Below are positions 13,264 through 26,180 of a stretch of DNA of 64,000 nt, piece by piece (position 1 is the stretch's first letter; each line of letters begins with the position of its first letter). A model generated the notes under the pieces. The model worked only from the letters and a program-made list of their open reading frames with translations. It did not search any database and was not told where the DNA came from. Both the position numbers and the translations under genes were made by a program. The stretch comes from Alectoria sarmentosa (taxonomy: Eukaryota; Ascomycota; Lecanoromycetes; Lecanorales; Parmeliaceae). The stretch covers positions 1-64,000 of the forward strand of contig WOGZ01000150.1 of the NCBI GenBank assembly GCA_009733775.1, given 5' to 3'.

Positions 13264-14484
13264 CGCCAGACGTACTGAGGACAACGATCCGTGACCGCTC
13301 TGGTGGCTGGCACGGTGTTGTACATATTACTTGGGTACATATTACTTGGGAACCTACATCTTAATGCGGTAGAGCGATAGCACCATTTTGTTTACTTCGG
13401 TTTGGTCATTTCACTCGGCAAAAAATGGCTCTACGACCTTCTCTATTCCTAACCAGGTTCTACTTCTGTACTCGAGAACGAAACCCCATCCTTCAAGGTG
13501 GTTGGCATCCTGGGGGACCCCAATTCGAGAAAGTGATTCTCGTACATTTCGAAGATAAAGCTGGACAATCGAGATGAAATTTCAATCTGTCATGACTGGC
13601 ATCCTAGCGATTGAGACCAAAAATATTTCCAGGGTTATTCGACACCCAGAGATAGAGAAAACCAGCCGGACGAACTAGTTGCCCATTTTGGTTGCACGTT
13701 GGCTCCTTTAAAACAATCATTGAGCCGTTGCTCAACAATACTTGCTTTGTCGTGCTGACGTCCTTCGAATCAAGGCAAACTCAGACCCAATCGTCCAGGC
13801 CAAGTTGTGTTCAAATCTCAGCCCAAACATGCAGCAGATATGTCCCATCATTCTGGTAAGTCGTGTCTGAATCGACTCTGCCGCGTTTTTGAATTTGAGA
13901 ACAATGTCGAGAGTCACCTGGTCGGTCCTCCTGCCGGCTACGCCGGCTCTGAAACTCTGAATATTCTCGAAAGCTATGAATTCGAGCGGTGCAATGCCTT
14001 CTGGCAGGATAGCGTTCGCAGTGTTCCATCCGGTAAGCACAAGCGGTCTGCTGGCGAGTCTTGCATCAACTGCATGTGGTGTCGATGCCGTGCTGGCGGT
14101 CAAGGGTTCAGGCCCTTAAGGCATCTTGACTTCTGGATCAAACCCTATTGCTTCCTCGGCCTGGGAGTAGATTCACGCTCAAGTCGATGCTTGATTGCGG
14201 GATGTTTAGTCTCGTCAGCCTATGCCAGACAAGTGGCATCATCGTACCGTTGACCAGCCTGCCAGGAGAGTGAGATACGTACAATATACAAATGCCGACT
14301 GAAAAGCGTACGACATGAGGGAACGTAGAGAAGAGTCACTTTCTCGAAGCGCTAAGTGGCGCTTGAAGATATGCGGACCGGTGATGATGAAGGCACTAAT
14401 TAGCTTTGCTGCATCCAAGTCCACGAGAACCACCTCATCTCACTTTATCTTAACTGCAATCACGAAGACTGCCACCGGAATGCT
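13264..14484. other. No confident gene; uncertain coding remnants
   Basis: GC-balanced DNA. A plus frame at 13807-14253 and a minus frame at 13732-14103 overlap each other. The plus strand has donor-like GTAAGT/GTAAGC sites at about 13855 and 14032, but no recognisable domain results from either strand. A 15-bp unit GTACATATTACTTGG is doubled at about 13318-13350. I cannot decide whether this is a decayed gene or a lineage-specific one. Confidence 0.4.
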
Positions 14485-15447
14485 TTGACCGAATCTTTCA
14501 CTTCCAATCTCACATTATACCTTCATCGAGGCTTTAATAGAGTTTCCGCCCTGGCATTCGTCTCTAATTGTTGCTGTATCTCATACTGCAACGGGTCGAC
14601 AACAAGACTAAATCTCGTCATCACACTTCTCTGCTGCTTTTCCTACGATTCACTCATCTCATCTGTCGAAACCAGGATCAGTTTTCTCACCATATCACTC
14701 TTATCCTCGCCACTGGCCACCAAGGGACGTAATCGGGGTCACAATTTTCTGCACCAAAGAAAAACGTCTACTTCAGACCCTGCGACTCATATTGCAACCC
14801 TCATAAGAGAGTAGCTGTTCGCTGAAATTACGAAGCTGGAAGCCGTAATCTTCGACCTCGAGACGCAGCTGGAGATCGCCGAGCAGGATGAAAAAAGACT
14901 GAGTACCGCTAACAAAAAGCTGAGAGTGGAAAAGTTGAAAGCTATGAGAACGCAACAAGCAGTCAAGACTGCGACGGCTTTACACAGTGGACGAACTATA
15001 CAATCTAACGAACCTCACCTCTCATCACCTGCGATTCTTCATGATTTCGAGACTTTAGCCTCAATCGAAAACCTATCTCGCTCAGAATTCTTACTCCAAG
15101 CGCAGCGATTTCCAGCACATCTCCCTAGCGGTGTCAGAAGTAGAGATACACGCTACAAAAAGCTGAGTGAGGACTTTCTTGCGCAGATCATCATGAAGCC
15201 GGACGGAATTCCATCGAATGAAGATAATGAATTCAGGGTTCGAAGGAAGGAATCGGTTCAGGAGGCACAAGGCTCGTTGAATAAGATGGATATGATCCAT
15301 TTGGACAGTTGTTCCGGCAAATTTGGCGGCAGAAAGAGAAAATCGACAGAGCTTCATGCAGAATCTTCTGACAAAGAGTCGGAGGACAGAGCAGGTACCA
15401 AAACATCCTCGTCTCTTGTCGAAGCAGATTCGCGTTTATCATTCTGA
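14485..15447 (+). pseudogene. Coiled-coil reading frame interrupted by one TAG
   Basis: One frame is open for about 320 codons except for a single TAG at 14812-14814. After the stop it continues as a charged, heptad-like segment (LFAEITKLEAVIFDLETQLE and onward) and then a Ser/Glu/Lys-rich tail with RKRKST. No family is recognised. The first 80 or so codons look more like untranslated sequence than protein, so the true start may lie just upstream of the stop or in another exon. A CAG-to-TAG change is exactly a RIP-type mutation and the locus sits 1 kb from a RIP desert, but an unannotated intron removing the stop is possible. An ATG at 14926 would give a truncated 173-aa product. Confidence 0.4.
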
Positions 15448-16353
15448 GTAGCTCGGCGTAGGTTGGGCTAAACTGCCAACTTCGATATCGCTGAACAACC
15501 TTGATTTGGGCGGTCTTTGGCGTAACGGGCATCACGATCTGCAGCAAACACGATCTGTTACATGATCGGATCTGGGAAAAGGATCATGAGGTCACTGCCC
15601 CAGATGGTAGGCTGGGAAAATAACCGATCGTGCTTGACTGGGAGAATGTGGAATACGTCAATTCGTCGAGGCATATTGTTGTATCCGCCAAACGCATTCA
15701 TAACTTAATGATCAGCAAAGCAGACTCAAATACTCCATCACTACGACTGACAAGAAGGGATCAGAAATTCAATCGAAAGGAGGTGGGCGAATTATTTACT
15801 CCCTCTCTTGTCTCTCAGGGTAACCACAGTGCTTGTTTCATATCAGAGCCAAGCTAACGAATCTCTATCCACATGACTATCGAATGCTTCTCCAAACATT
15901 CAATTACTCCTAGGCGGAAGCTGACCAAACTTGCATTCCATGCAAAGCGTAAGACCGGCTTCGCACCGAGATTATCGAACAGCGAGATCCCTCATCGATT
16001 AGGCCTTGGGCAAAACAGTCCGGCAGCTGGCGAGCACGTCCGGCGGTCATCATCATCACGTTCTGTAGCACTGGATCTCAGGCAAGAAACGATTTCAAGA
16101 CTCCTTTTCAGACAGGACAGCGCTTCCTTTGCAAGGAACCAAACACTTCCTCCGGCCTCTTAACCTTCTATTAGTAGCTGTCAAGATCAAGGTTCTCAAC
16201 CTTCTCCCAGCCATTTAATTGGTGTATGTCAAAATATGGAGTAGAACACTTTGTTGAATTTCGGGTCACGTGACGCCAAGCCTTAACGGCCACGTGCGCG
16301 CAACTCGTGCGCCCGTACATAAATCGCTCTTTCTTCCGTAGCACTTTTAAAAT
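15448..16353. other. Island edge, no confident gene
   Basis: Contains frames at 15630-15857 and 15873-16163 (the latter Ser/Arg-rich) without recognisable domains; they may be downstream exons or debris of the coiled-coil gene. Two CACGTG boxes lie near 16266 and 16293. GC-balanced sequence ends where the long-TIR transposon begins. Confidence 0.35.
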
Positions 16354-19254
16354 AGGCAGCCATTCAGCGTATACCCCCTCTCTGTTAGGCGTATACCCCC
16401 ATGATTGTTCGGCGTATATTCCCTCAAATCGGATTAATTGATATCAAAGCGTTAATCAAATAGAGTAAGTCTCGCGCGGAGATAATCGCGGAGATTTTTA
16501 ATAATAACAATGTAATAACAAAGCAAATCTTTTCAAACCTTTTTTTATAAAATAACGACATTAAACGATTTCAAATCGTCGAATAATGAGATCTTTTAAT
16601 CATTTTTTTTATAATTGCATTTAATTAATTAATAAACTTTTTTAATTGTTATTAAAAATACGTTTATCGTATTTAAATATGCATTATTTATTAATTATTA
16701 AATAATTTATAATTGAAAAAAATTGAATATAGCTTTATTATCTTTTATATATATCGATATAATCGTAAATTTTTTATATTTATTTCGTCGTTATAATGAT
16801 TATTATATAACTCGTACATTTTCTCGTATAATATTTCGTATAATATTTTATATAACACTTTTTCTTTTTATAATAATAATTTTTATAATTTCAAAAAACT
16901 TATTAGCAATAATTATATCTTTTTAACTAATTATTTAATTAATCGTAATCGTTATCTTTTATCGTCGTTATCGCAATACGTGCTCAAATTTAAATAATTC
17001 GCGTTTAATGAATTTTTAAAGATTTGCACACGAGTACGCTTTTTATTCTTCGCTTTAAAAAATCGATTTAAAAATTTAATAATAACGAATTCGTTAACAC
17101 ATAAAAGCTCGATTGCATTATTATATTAAATAACGATATTAATGTTATCATTTTTATTAAATCGTTAATAAAAATAAATATTTTTAAATTTTAATATCTT
17201 AATTGTTTTTTGCATTCGTTATTTTGTAATATGCGTATATAATAATTTTATAATGATAATAAAAGTTTTAATACACGATTATATATCGTAATTAATAATT
17301 TTTAAATATTAAAATAGCATTTATTTAAAAGTAAACGACGAAAATTTAATGTAAAGATCTCGAAAAATAATCTTTTTAAGATCTTTAAAAAGGCGCATTT
17401 TGATTTCATTAAATTTAATTTTATATATATAACGTTCGTTTATAAACATTTTATTAATAATTTTATTCACAAGTTTTAAATTATTAATAAATAATTCATT
17501 TAATTCATTTTTCAATTTTTTATTATTTAATTTCTCTCGCGAGATCGCGCGATTGTTAAAATGTAAATTTTGATTAATTTAAAAGATCACAAATTTCTTT
17601 TTTCGAATAATTAAATAATTAACGATATAATTAATTATAAATAAATACTTGTTTAAATAATTCGTTTATAAAACATTTTATTCGTGATCGAATTTCTTTT
17701 TCGTTTTTGCGTATATAATACGATTAAAATCTTTTTTAAAAATGTTGAATTTTTTTTGATCATCAAAATATTTATTGCAATTTATAATAATCTTATTTTT
17801 TATATATTAAATATAAAGCATATGCGCTGCGTTTGAAAAGATAATAATATATACATTAATTAATGCTTCTTAAACGTTCGTTAATAACATTTTTAAATAA
17901 AAGATATTAAGTTTATTATATAGCGTTTTGAATTGTCTCATAATTTACACATAATTTGAAATATATTTCGATTTTATAAAGGCAAAGCTCACATAAAAGA
18001 AGTTATTGAAAATCGTGATTTCGATGATCATAAAAAGAGAAAGCTTATATTTATTCGTTTTATATATTATATTTAATATTAACATTTCGTAATTAAGCTT
18101 TAAAATCTTTTATAATAATTTTCGACAAAAAAATAAAAACTTTATTTTTTATATAATTACATTTTTAATTATCTTAAAAAAATACTTTATTTATAAACAA
18201 GTTAATAACTAATTAAAAATAAAAACAATTTGTTGATAAATTAAAAATTGTTGACAAAATGATGAAAAATTGTTAACGCATTATTAACATATTGCTAATA
18301 TTAACAATTTATTATTAAGAAATTATTGAAAAATTATTAATAATTTGTTAATTAAGGTTTTAATTATTAACGCGTTGTTGTTATTATCGCGTTTTTAACT
18401 TTTTGTTAAAGCGCGATTTATAAACGATAGGGTTCTCGTAAAGTATACGTATAAATTAATTCTTTCGATCGTGCAATTATTATATTAAAACTTATATCGA
18501 AATTATTAATTTAAGCGCTTCGTTTCTGATTCTTAATTTAATATTATAAACGTTTTATAATTTGATAATCGATTTTTTTTTATCGATATCAAAACGTAAA
18601 AATAAAATGATTTTCTTTAATTTAATATCGAAACGTGTTTAATTAACAATAATATTTTAAGCTTTTTGAATTATAACGATTTTTTATATTATCGAATAAG
18701 ATTTAAATAAAATATAATCGTGATTATATATAAAATTTATTATTATAAAAATTTAATTTATTTGAATTTCGTTTATTTTGATACGCTAAGCGATGAAATT
18801 AAAAAAATAATCGATTAATCGATTAAAAATAATTCGTTTACTCGTATTTTTATTATTCTTTTTTTCTCTTTTCATCACGATTATAGCGAATTCACGTTTT
18901 TTTAACGATTTTATCTTTTTTAAAACGTTTTATAAAATTTTTGATAACGATATAATTTTGAGAATTTATATATTATTATACGCGTAAAATGAAAATATTA
19001 AGATTTATATTCGTTTAATTATTAAAAAAAGAATTCAAAATTATTATAATGTAAAAAAAAAGATATATGTATAAATAATATTTTATGAAGTGCGAGATCT
19101 TGAAGATTTTCGATTCTATTTCGAATACGTGCGAGGTTTATATTTTATTTGATTAACGTCTTAATATTAGTTAACTCGATTTGAAGAAATATACGTCGAA
19201 TAATTATAAAGGTATACGCTTAACAAAGAGAGAGTATACGCTGAATAATTACCT
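16354..19254. mobile_element. Long-TIR DNA transposon, full-length RIP-mutated copy
   Basis: The first and last roughly 120 bp are inverted complements. The left end at 16354-16475 pairs with about 19133-19254, with mismatches almost all C/T or G/A. Each TIR carries three CGTATA boxes spaced 22 and 23 bp apart, a likely transposase-binding array. The same termini and subterminal sequences recur in the 0.92-kb copy at 57644-58565. Relative to that copy this one has about 2.0 kb of extra interior (roughly 16805-18800), either the old transposase region or a nested insertion. No transposase motif survives. No clear target duplication was found around this copy. The superfamily is undetermined; long TIRs with subterminal boxes recall MULE-like elements. 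Confidence 0.8.
18182..18450 (-). repeat. TCAACAAT-rich repeat, copy B (inverted)
   Basis: Inverted and more heavily RIP-mutated copy of 8302-8570, lying inside the extra interior of the long-TIR transposon. Shared ends and internal motif order show it is a real repeat, not chance A/T similarity. Confidence 0.7.
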
Positions 19255-19399
19255 TTATAAACTATTTTCAAATTGGCTTTTGATATCCGCACGTAACTTT
19301 TTAATATATATATATAATCTTTTAATATATGTATATAGTTCTTTATTTCGCATATCTTAATTGACGCATTAAACATTTAACACTCAATAAAAATCTAAA

Positions 19400-20140
19400 A
19401 CTTTAACGTTTTGATGTAAAAACTTGATATACATTATGGCGCTCTGATGCAAGGACTTAATACTCTTAATGTAAGAATTTATTGCCTTAACGTAGGGACT
19501 TGCTTCGCTTCGTGATATGAGAAATTCAATAAAAAATCTAAGACTTGATGTCTTGATGTAAGGACTTTTTATTCTAATGTAAGGATTTGATATACGTTAC
19601 GACGTTTTGATATAAAGACTCTTGATGTACGTTACGGCGCCTTGATGTAAGGATTTGACCTCATTTTGTTATGAGGAGCTCAGATAGAAATAGGGATTTG
19701 ATGCTTTAATGTAGGGATTTGAAGTTCATTGATTGCCCTGTGTGAAGGGATTGAATGTCTTGTGCGAAGGGATTGAATGCCTTATGCGAAGGGACTGGAT
19801 GCCCTGTGCGAAGGGATTAGATGCCCTGTGCAAAGGGACTGGATGCTCTGTGCGAAGGGATTTGATTCGATATTTTTGTAGTTGTATTTGAGAAAGGATG
19901 CGATGCTCGTGTTGAAAAGAAGGTTGATTTTCAGTTTTCTTCGGCCTGTTTTTTATTATATAAAGGATTGCTTCAGAGGAGTTTTAAGAGAATAATCAAT
20001 TCATTTTTCACATCGCATCTCATCTCATCATCATATTTCAATAATTCGATGAAATGGGATTGGATGTCCGATGGAATGGGATTGGATGTTCGATGGAATG
20101 GGATTGGATGCTCGTGTGAAGGGATTGAATGCTTTGGACC
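19400..20140. repeat. 22-bp minisatellite array, partly decayed
   Basis: At 19731-19862 six consecutive 22-bp units follow the consensus GATGCCCTGTGCGAAGGGATTG with few differences. At about 20047-20125 related 22-bp units (GATGGAATGGGATTGGATG-type) repeat three to four times. From about 19400 to 19730 degenerate units of the form GATGTAAGGACTTGA recur at irregular spacing. The better-preserved units are GC-richer than the surrounding desert. Between the two good arrays lies a non-repetitive stretch with a TATATAAAGG box. Confidence 0.75.
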
Positions 20141-20217
20141 TTAAGCTCTAATCCTAGATTTTGGTTATTGACGTCGAGAGATATACTCGCCTTATTAATC
20201 TGTTCTGTTTAACTTTG

Positions 20218-20290
20218 GGGGGCTACGTACATGTATCAAAAGGTTACGTACATGTATCAAAAAGTTACGTGCGGGTATCAAAAGCCTTCA
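20218..20290 (+). repeat. Three tandem units of GTTACGTACATGTATCAAAA type
   Basis: Three consecutive copies of a roughly 23-bp unit ending in TATCAAAA. A similar TATCAAAAG/ACTACGTG arrangement occurs at about 9103-9135, also at a desert-island boundary. Confidence 0.65.
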
Positions 20291-20416
20291 AATTATGAAA
20301 AATGTTTTCAAATGGTCGACGATGCGGGCGCTAAGAAACACCATGTTCGGTTAAACGATTGAGCAATTTCCTATTTGGGCTTTGTAAAATGCTTTGAAAA
20401 AAGTTGCTAAACCTCC

Positions 20417-20914
20417 CTAATTGGCTGGCTCGCAGAGACAAGTAGGACATGTTTGTGCGTCGACTTCACTCTCAGAGCGATCCGTTGGCCCATCGATTAA
20501 TGCTTGCGGCGTACGCGTCATCATGTCAGGGAACAAAGCTCCTTCAAAACATGTCATCTTTTCGGAAGCAGTCGCTTCTGCTGGGCTGCATTCTTGGCTC
20601 GAGTTGGAGTCGCTGGGTGGCTCAATGTTGCTGCTAGGCTCTTGAGACTTCGCGTTGGAGGCTTCCCGCAGGCACTGCCGAAGCGTGTCTTCGGGTGTTG
20701 CCAAGAGAGCGTCATTAAGACACAGATCTGTGTGGGCTAAAGTTCCTGCAATGTTGAATCTGCTCGCTGTGACGTATACAAACGCAGCCAGATAGAGATT
20801 ATGGTGTATGGAGTGGTTACAGAAAGGTAGAGTGGACGACGAATGATGACAAATGTGAGGCTGTACGACGAGAAACTGATGGAGCCCAGTCTCTTTGAGT
20901 GTTGTTACCGCCAC
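20417..20914 (-). CDS. Hypothetical 165-aa frame in a small unmutated island
   Basis: Uninterrupted GC-balanced frame between two A/T deserts. The predicted protein has a His/Cys-rich N-terminal third, a hydrophobic stretch around residues 38-60, a Ser/Glu/Pro-rich middle and a Cys-containing C-terminus (TCPTCLCEPAN). No family recognised. It may be an exon of a gene split by the neighbouring transposon, or chance. It is flanked on both sides by the same roughly 15-bp terminal motif GTTGCTAAACCTC in opposite orientations, i.e. it lies between transposon ends. Confidence 0.3.
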   Translation of the reverse strand: MAVTTLKETGLHQFLVVQPHICHHSSSTLPFCNHSIHHNLYLAAFVYVTASRFNIAGTLAHTDLCLNDALLATPEDTLRQCLREASNAKSQEPSSNIEPPSDSNSSQECSPAEATASEKMTCFEGALFPDMMTRTPQALIDGPTDRSESEVDAQTCPTCLCEPAN

Positions 20915-20926
20915 GCCACCTATTAA

Positions 20927-23900
20927 AGAGGTTTAGCAACTTTTTCACAAAGATTTACATTACCTAAATAGGCAATAAATATGTGATCTAATCACATATC
21001 GTTATTTTTAACATTGTCGATTATTTATCTTATGAAAACGGTTCTCATTAAGTGTAAATCGTTTTTATAAAATTATTTACTCTTTTAAGCGTTAACGTAA
21101 TAACTCAATCGAACGTTTATTTAAAAATATTTAATAATAAAAGATCGATCTATTTATCGTGTATTTGATTTCTTATATTTAAGACGATGAGTTTTAAACG
21201 AAAAAACACATTTAATGTTAATGTATTAAATATGAGACGCATAAAAAAGCACGCTTAATATAAAATTAAAAAAAACGATTCAATATCGTTTAAAATCGAT
21301 AAGTCATTTAATTTTTTTATATCACACATATTATTCGATAACTTATCGAAAATTAATCTTTATATATTTCGTATTTATTCGTTAAAAATATAAAAGATTA
21401 TACTTTCAATTAAGTTCGAGGTGATGTTAAAATCTTATTAATAAAATAACGACTTTAGCGTATATTTATCGTAATTCATAAGAATTTCCCCTCGTAAACG
21501 AAAAGAGAAACAATTATATTATTCGAAGCTTTTTTAATAAAAGAATTTTAAAATCAAACACGATAGAAAAGATAAAGAGAAAAAACATACATCGTCGATA
21601 AAAAAGAAGTTGTCATCATTAAACGATCGTGATATTGTGAAATGACATACGATTAAATAATAACAAATAGAAAATTTGCGAGATCGAGTTAATAATTAAA
21701 CGATAAAAGATTTTCAAACATTAATTTTATCTCACACATCAAAAAAACGAAATATATTAAAAAAATAAAAGATTATAATGAGATCACGTTTAACGAAGTA
21801 AAAAAATATCGTTTTAATAAAGATTATTTTAAATTATCAAACGAGATATAACAATGAAAATATAAATGTTTTTTAATTCAAAATACGAGCTAAATTCGAA
21901 TATATTATTAAACGTTTATATATTAATTATAAACGTCGTGCAAAAGATCTTTTTATAATGAAATATAATTAATTTAAAAAAGAGAATTAAGTAAATTATG
22001 ATTATAAAGTATAAACGAACGAATAAATCAAGATTATAAACGTTTAAAATTTAATAATTGATGCGTATAATAAAAAGAAAAATAATAATAAAAAAGTTTT
22101 TATAAAGAAATTTCGAGACTCGAAACATCATAATCGAGCACGTGAAAATTTAAATAATAAATCAAATAAAAAGTATACGAAGAAAGTTATTATTATTATA
22201 TTGATCGATGATAATAATGAAAATAACAAATTGACGGAGAATAACGACGACGAGATAATTATTAATAATAAAATTAATATTAACGATGTGCTCGATAATT
22301 TTTTTACTTTTATAAAACGAACACGTTTTTTTCTTTATATTATCGTTAATAAAATTAATACGATTTATAAAATCGATATAAAACATTTTTATATTAAGTT
22401 TATCGAGTATTTAATTGTAATTTCTGTTCGCGCAAATTAACAACGATAATAAATCATCGTTTATTAAAAAGAAAAAAAAAGATTTTAAAAAAACAACGTA
22501 AAAGAAAAAAGATTAAATCGATTATAATTATCGAGGAAATAATTGAAATCACAATAATCATAAATAGATATTTTCATTATTTGATGAAATAATTTATAGC
22601 ATTTATATTCATATTCACAATAAAGTTTATAACATTCACATTCATATTTATAATAACTTTATTCGAAACACAAAAACGATTCGAAGAAATTAAAAGATTT
22701 ATATTTATAATAATTTTTTAAATGAGAATAAATATAAAGCATATCGAATTCATTATCGAATAATTAAAAATTATTAAAAATTATCAAAACTTTGTCACAA
22801 AGCAATTGAAAATCTTTATCAATAATGCGATTTAAATTCAACGTTAATTGAACACGATAAATCATGACATGAATATTTTACGCGAGAATTAAATTAATTT
22901 CAATGAAATATTGAAGTCGTTTATTAACAATTTATAAATTAATGTTTTCGAAATAACGAAAAACGATAAAGAAATATTTATCATTAATTCATAATTTAAT
23001 GTTTTTGAAACGACGATAAATAACGAAAAAATATATAAACACATTCAAAAGATTATAAGTTATATATATAAATAATGTATAAGTTTTATAAAAAGTTTCA
23101 TCGAAAACGAATATATCGAAATATGAATTATTATAATTTATTTCGAAGAAATGAATCACGTGATCGAAAGAATAATTATAATTTTATAAAAAATATGTAT
23201 TTTATTCTCTCAATAAATTTAAAAACAACGTAGAAAAATTTTAATTTCGCATTGCAATGATTTTTAATTAATCAAAAAGTGAGTCTCTTTCATTATTATT
23301 AAAAATACGCCTATAAATTTAAATGTATACATCAAAAAAATTTCATAAAAGTTCATAAATACGAAATAAATCATCGACGAAATATGAAATATTAAAAAAA
23401 AATTTATTCAAAATAAAAAGAATCTTCACGATGTTTTAAACGAATAAAAAATAATTATATTAATCATTTTATAAGCAATCACATTTTCAATATCAAAAAT
23501 TAAAGAGCGCAAAAAATAAAAAGCGTTTAATTTTATATACGCCCTTTTTGATATTTAATTGCAATGAGAATATGATTTAAAAAAAGATGAAATCGAAAGA
23601 CTTTAAAAAATTCGATTGCTTGCGACTTTGAAATCTCATAATATTATATTAAAATATTAATGTATTATAAAAAATCGTATTTCAAATCGAATTACGTCTT
23701 CGTTATTTCGAAAATAAATATATTAATTTGTTAATAATACAATTGCTCGATAAAGATCTTTTATAAATTAAAAATTTATTTTTAATTATTATTTCAAGAC
23801 GTTCGAAATTTAAAGATTTTAAGTTCGTTTAAAATTATATTTTATTATAATCTTAACATTCGACATTTTTTTATTAAATTATAAATCTCATTTAAAAACG

Positions 23901-24870
23901 TAACTTACATAAAAGAATATAATATAATGTTAATAAATGTAAACTTTATTTTCAAAGAAATAATATCGTTTAAGTTTTCTTTTAAAGATATAATCGAGTT
24001 TTTTAATAACATTAAATCTTTTAAACATTTTAACGTTTATTATAATTTTTTTATATAAGTCAAAATTAACGCTAATTATATCGTTTAAATAAATAATTAT
24101 TATTTAAAATATATTGTGAAATTTCTTATATGTCAAATATTAAAATTTTTATTTCTTTTTTAATCGTGTAATTCTTCGAAAGATTTTATCAAAAAAAGTT
24201 TAAACGATATTTCGATTTTTATATTTATTAAGTCGTTTGATAATACGTGCGTATAATCGAATTCGATTATAAATAAGCGTTAAATGTTAAAATAGCATAA
24301 ATTTATAACGTCTCGTTAAATGCTTAAACATATTATTTAACACAATAAATAAATATAATTTTGATTATTTAAAGAATTTTATAAGTTCGAATAATGATTA
24401 TAATTATAACAATTTAATTAATAATAAACATAACGCAAATTTTAAATTAAATCGTATACGTTCTCGATAATTTATACTTTTAAAATTAAAATAATTAATT
24501 AAAAGACGTATTTCTTTTTTCGTAAAACGTATAATTTTTTATAATCGTTTCGATGATCATATGTTGATATCAAATTCGATTTGATTATATTTCATTAAGC
24601 GAATATATTTATGACGCGAAGCGATAGCGATTTTGACTTAAAAACTTAATAACATTATTATAAAAATCAAAATAATGATATTTCCCTCATTTATAAAGTT
24701 TATAATATATAAATGTGATGAAATAAGTAGAAAGAATGAAATAAGAATGCGATTGTGAGGTTTTCGATTAGTTTCGCTACGTCCGATATATTGCCGAATT
24801 GCGTTAACGGCCGAAATACAGGGTTACTAATCTTGTGTAAAAATCTTTGTGAGAAAGTTGCTAAACCTCT
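20927..24870. mobile_element. RIP-degraded DNA element with about 33-bp terminal inverted repeats
   Basis: The left end at 20927-20959 (AGAGGTTTAGCAACTTT, then TCACAAAGATTT) recurs inverted at 24841-24870, with only one or two differences in about 33 bp. The 3.9 kb between is RIP-type A/T-rich DNA without intact coding sequence. A third copy of the motif ends at about 20416 in the orientation of a right-hand terminus, suggesting another family member to the left. Flanks on both sides contain TATTAA/TATTTAA, but no exact target duplication is evident. The superfamily is unassigned. Confidence 0.65.
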
Positions 24871-26180
24871 CTATTTAACACCGCTGACCTTAATGGCCTC
24901 TGCATTGAAGGTAGAAATCTTCACGAATGTTCCAGTCAGAGCGTCTATCGTAATTTGGGCAAGTTCTACGATGGACCTAGTAATATTCAATCTTAGTCGT
25001 TTAATCATATATAATAACATACTATATCGCGAACCCCAGCTTATACTATCTCAACCAACCCAGTATAACGAAGACGGCTGCTATTGGGTCTCGCCCGCAT
25101 TCATAATTGATATAGACGCTTGCACGACTGCCTTCTCCAAAAAGTTACTCACAAAGGTGATTGTGTTCGTAGCCCCGGGATCATCTAGAGCTTCGAAAGT
25201 AGGCTATTAAGTGCATGCACTTCTTTGTCTTGGTCTGGAAGACGCAGACGCCGTCGTATCTACTCTCAGGTTACACAGTCGATTGCTTCGGATCACTTTG
25301 CAATAGCTCTCGGATGAAGTCTCGAGGCGTAAAATTGGTTGTCCTTTCACTAGCTGATGAGGTGTTGACCGCTATGATCGTTAGAGAGGACGTAAGGGTG
25401 AAGAGGAATGTTTCGAGGCCGGGGGACGCTGTAGGGGAGAAAGATCCTGTGGTCGATGGGTAGCATTGTTTTCAAGCTGACTTTTTGAAGGGGAAGAAAC
25501 CGTACTGTCAAAGGAAATTGGTGCCAACAGTTGCGTGAGTCAGAAATATGTTGAGGGAAACGGATGTCGTAGGAGATAGGGAGGTCTACGATTCGCTCTC
25601 AGGCTCTCTAGGTTGATTCCCCAACAACTTGGAGTGAATGCAGGGCCACGAGAGTCCTCCAAGGCGCTTGTAGTGTCTTTGGCATTCGTATCTAAGTCAT
25701 TCTTCCAGGACGTCGATTTGGAACCAAATTGTCCTCATGGCGACGAGATTGTAAGACACATCTGAAAGATCCTCGCCAAGCGTTCCGCCTGTCATAACCC
25801 CCCTGGGTCTCTGCCGTAGCGTGATATTTCATTGTGTTGCACACGATCCGCGCTCTGACCAGTGGAGAAGATTCAACAACTGGTATCGCACGTATCCTAT
25901 CTGTTCTTGAGAAGGAGTCGATAAAATTCATGCACGGATTCGCATATCTTAAGGCAAGGGATGACCGCTCACCAATGGAACGTCTATGAGGATAATGAGG
26001 ACACCAGAATTAAATGAAAAGGGAAGAAAACGGATAAGGGCTGTTGGCTTCTGTGCCAATAGTCGTCCGTAGAGTACTGCCGAGATCGTCCTGTGTACAG
26101 TATTGCTTCAAATTTTGTGACCTATCATAGGGACGTGTACATCACGCTCACACATCCTTCAACGGAAGCAGTTCCCCAGC
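24871..26180. other. Island edge with possible decayed minus-strand gene
   Basis: GC-balanced. The minus strand shows gene-like stretches (for example an exon-like run ending in AEAIKVSGVK before a stop at about 24875, and PTFEALDDPGATNTITF at about 25145-25200 followed by a GTGAGT donor), but they could not be joined into a supported model. In-frame stops interrupt the upstream part near 25270. No family recognised. Nothing else supported up to the 3' end of the kinase gene. Confidence 0.35.
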
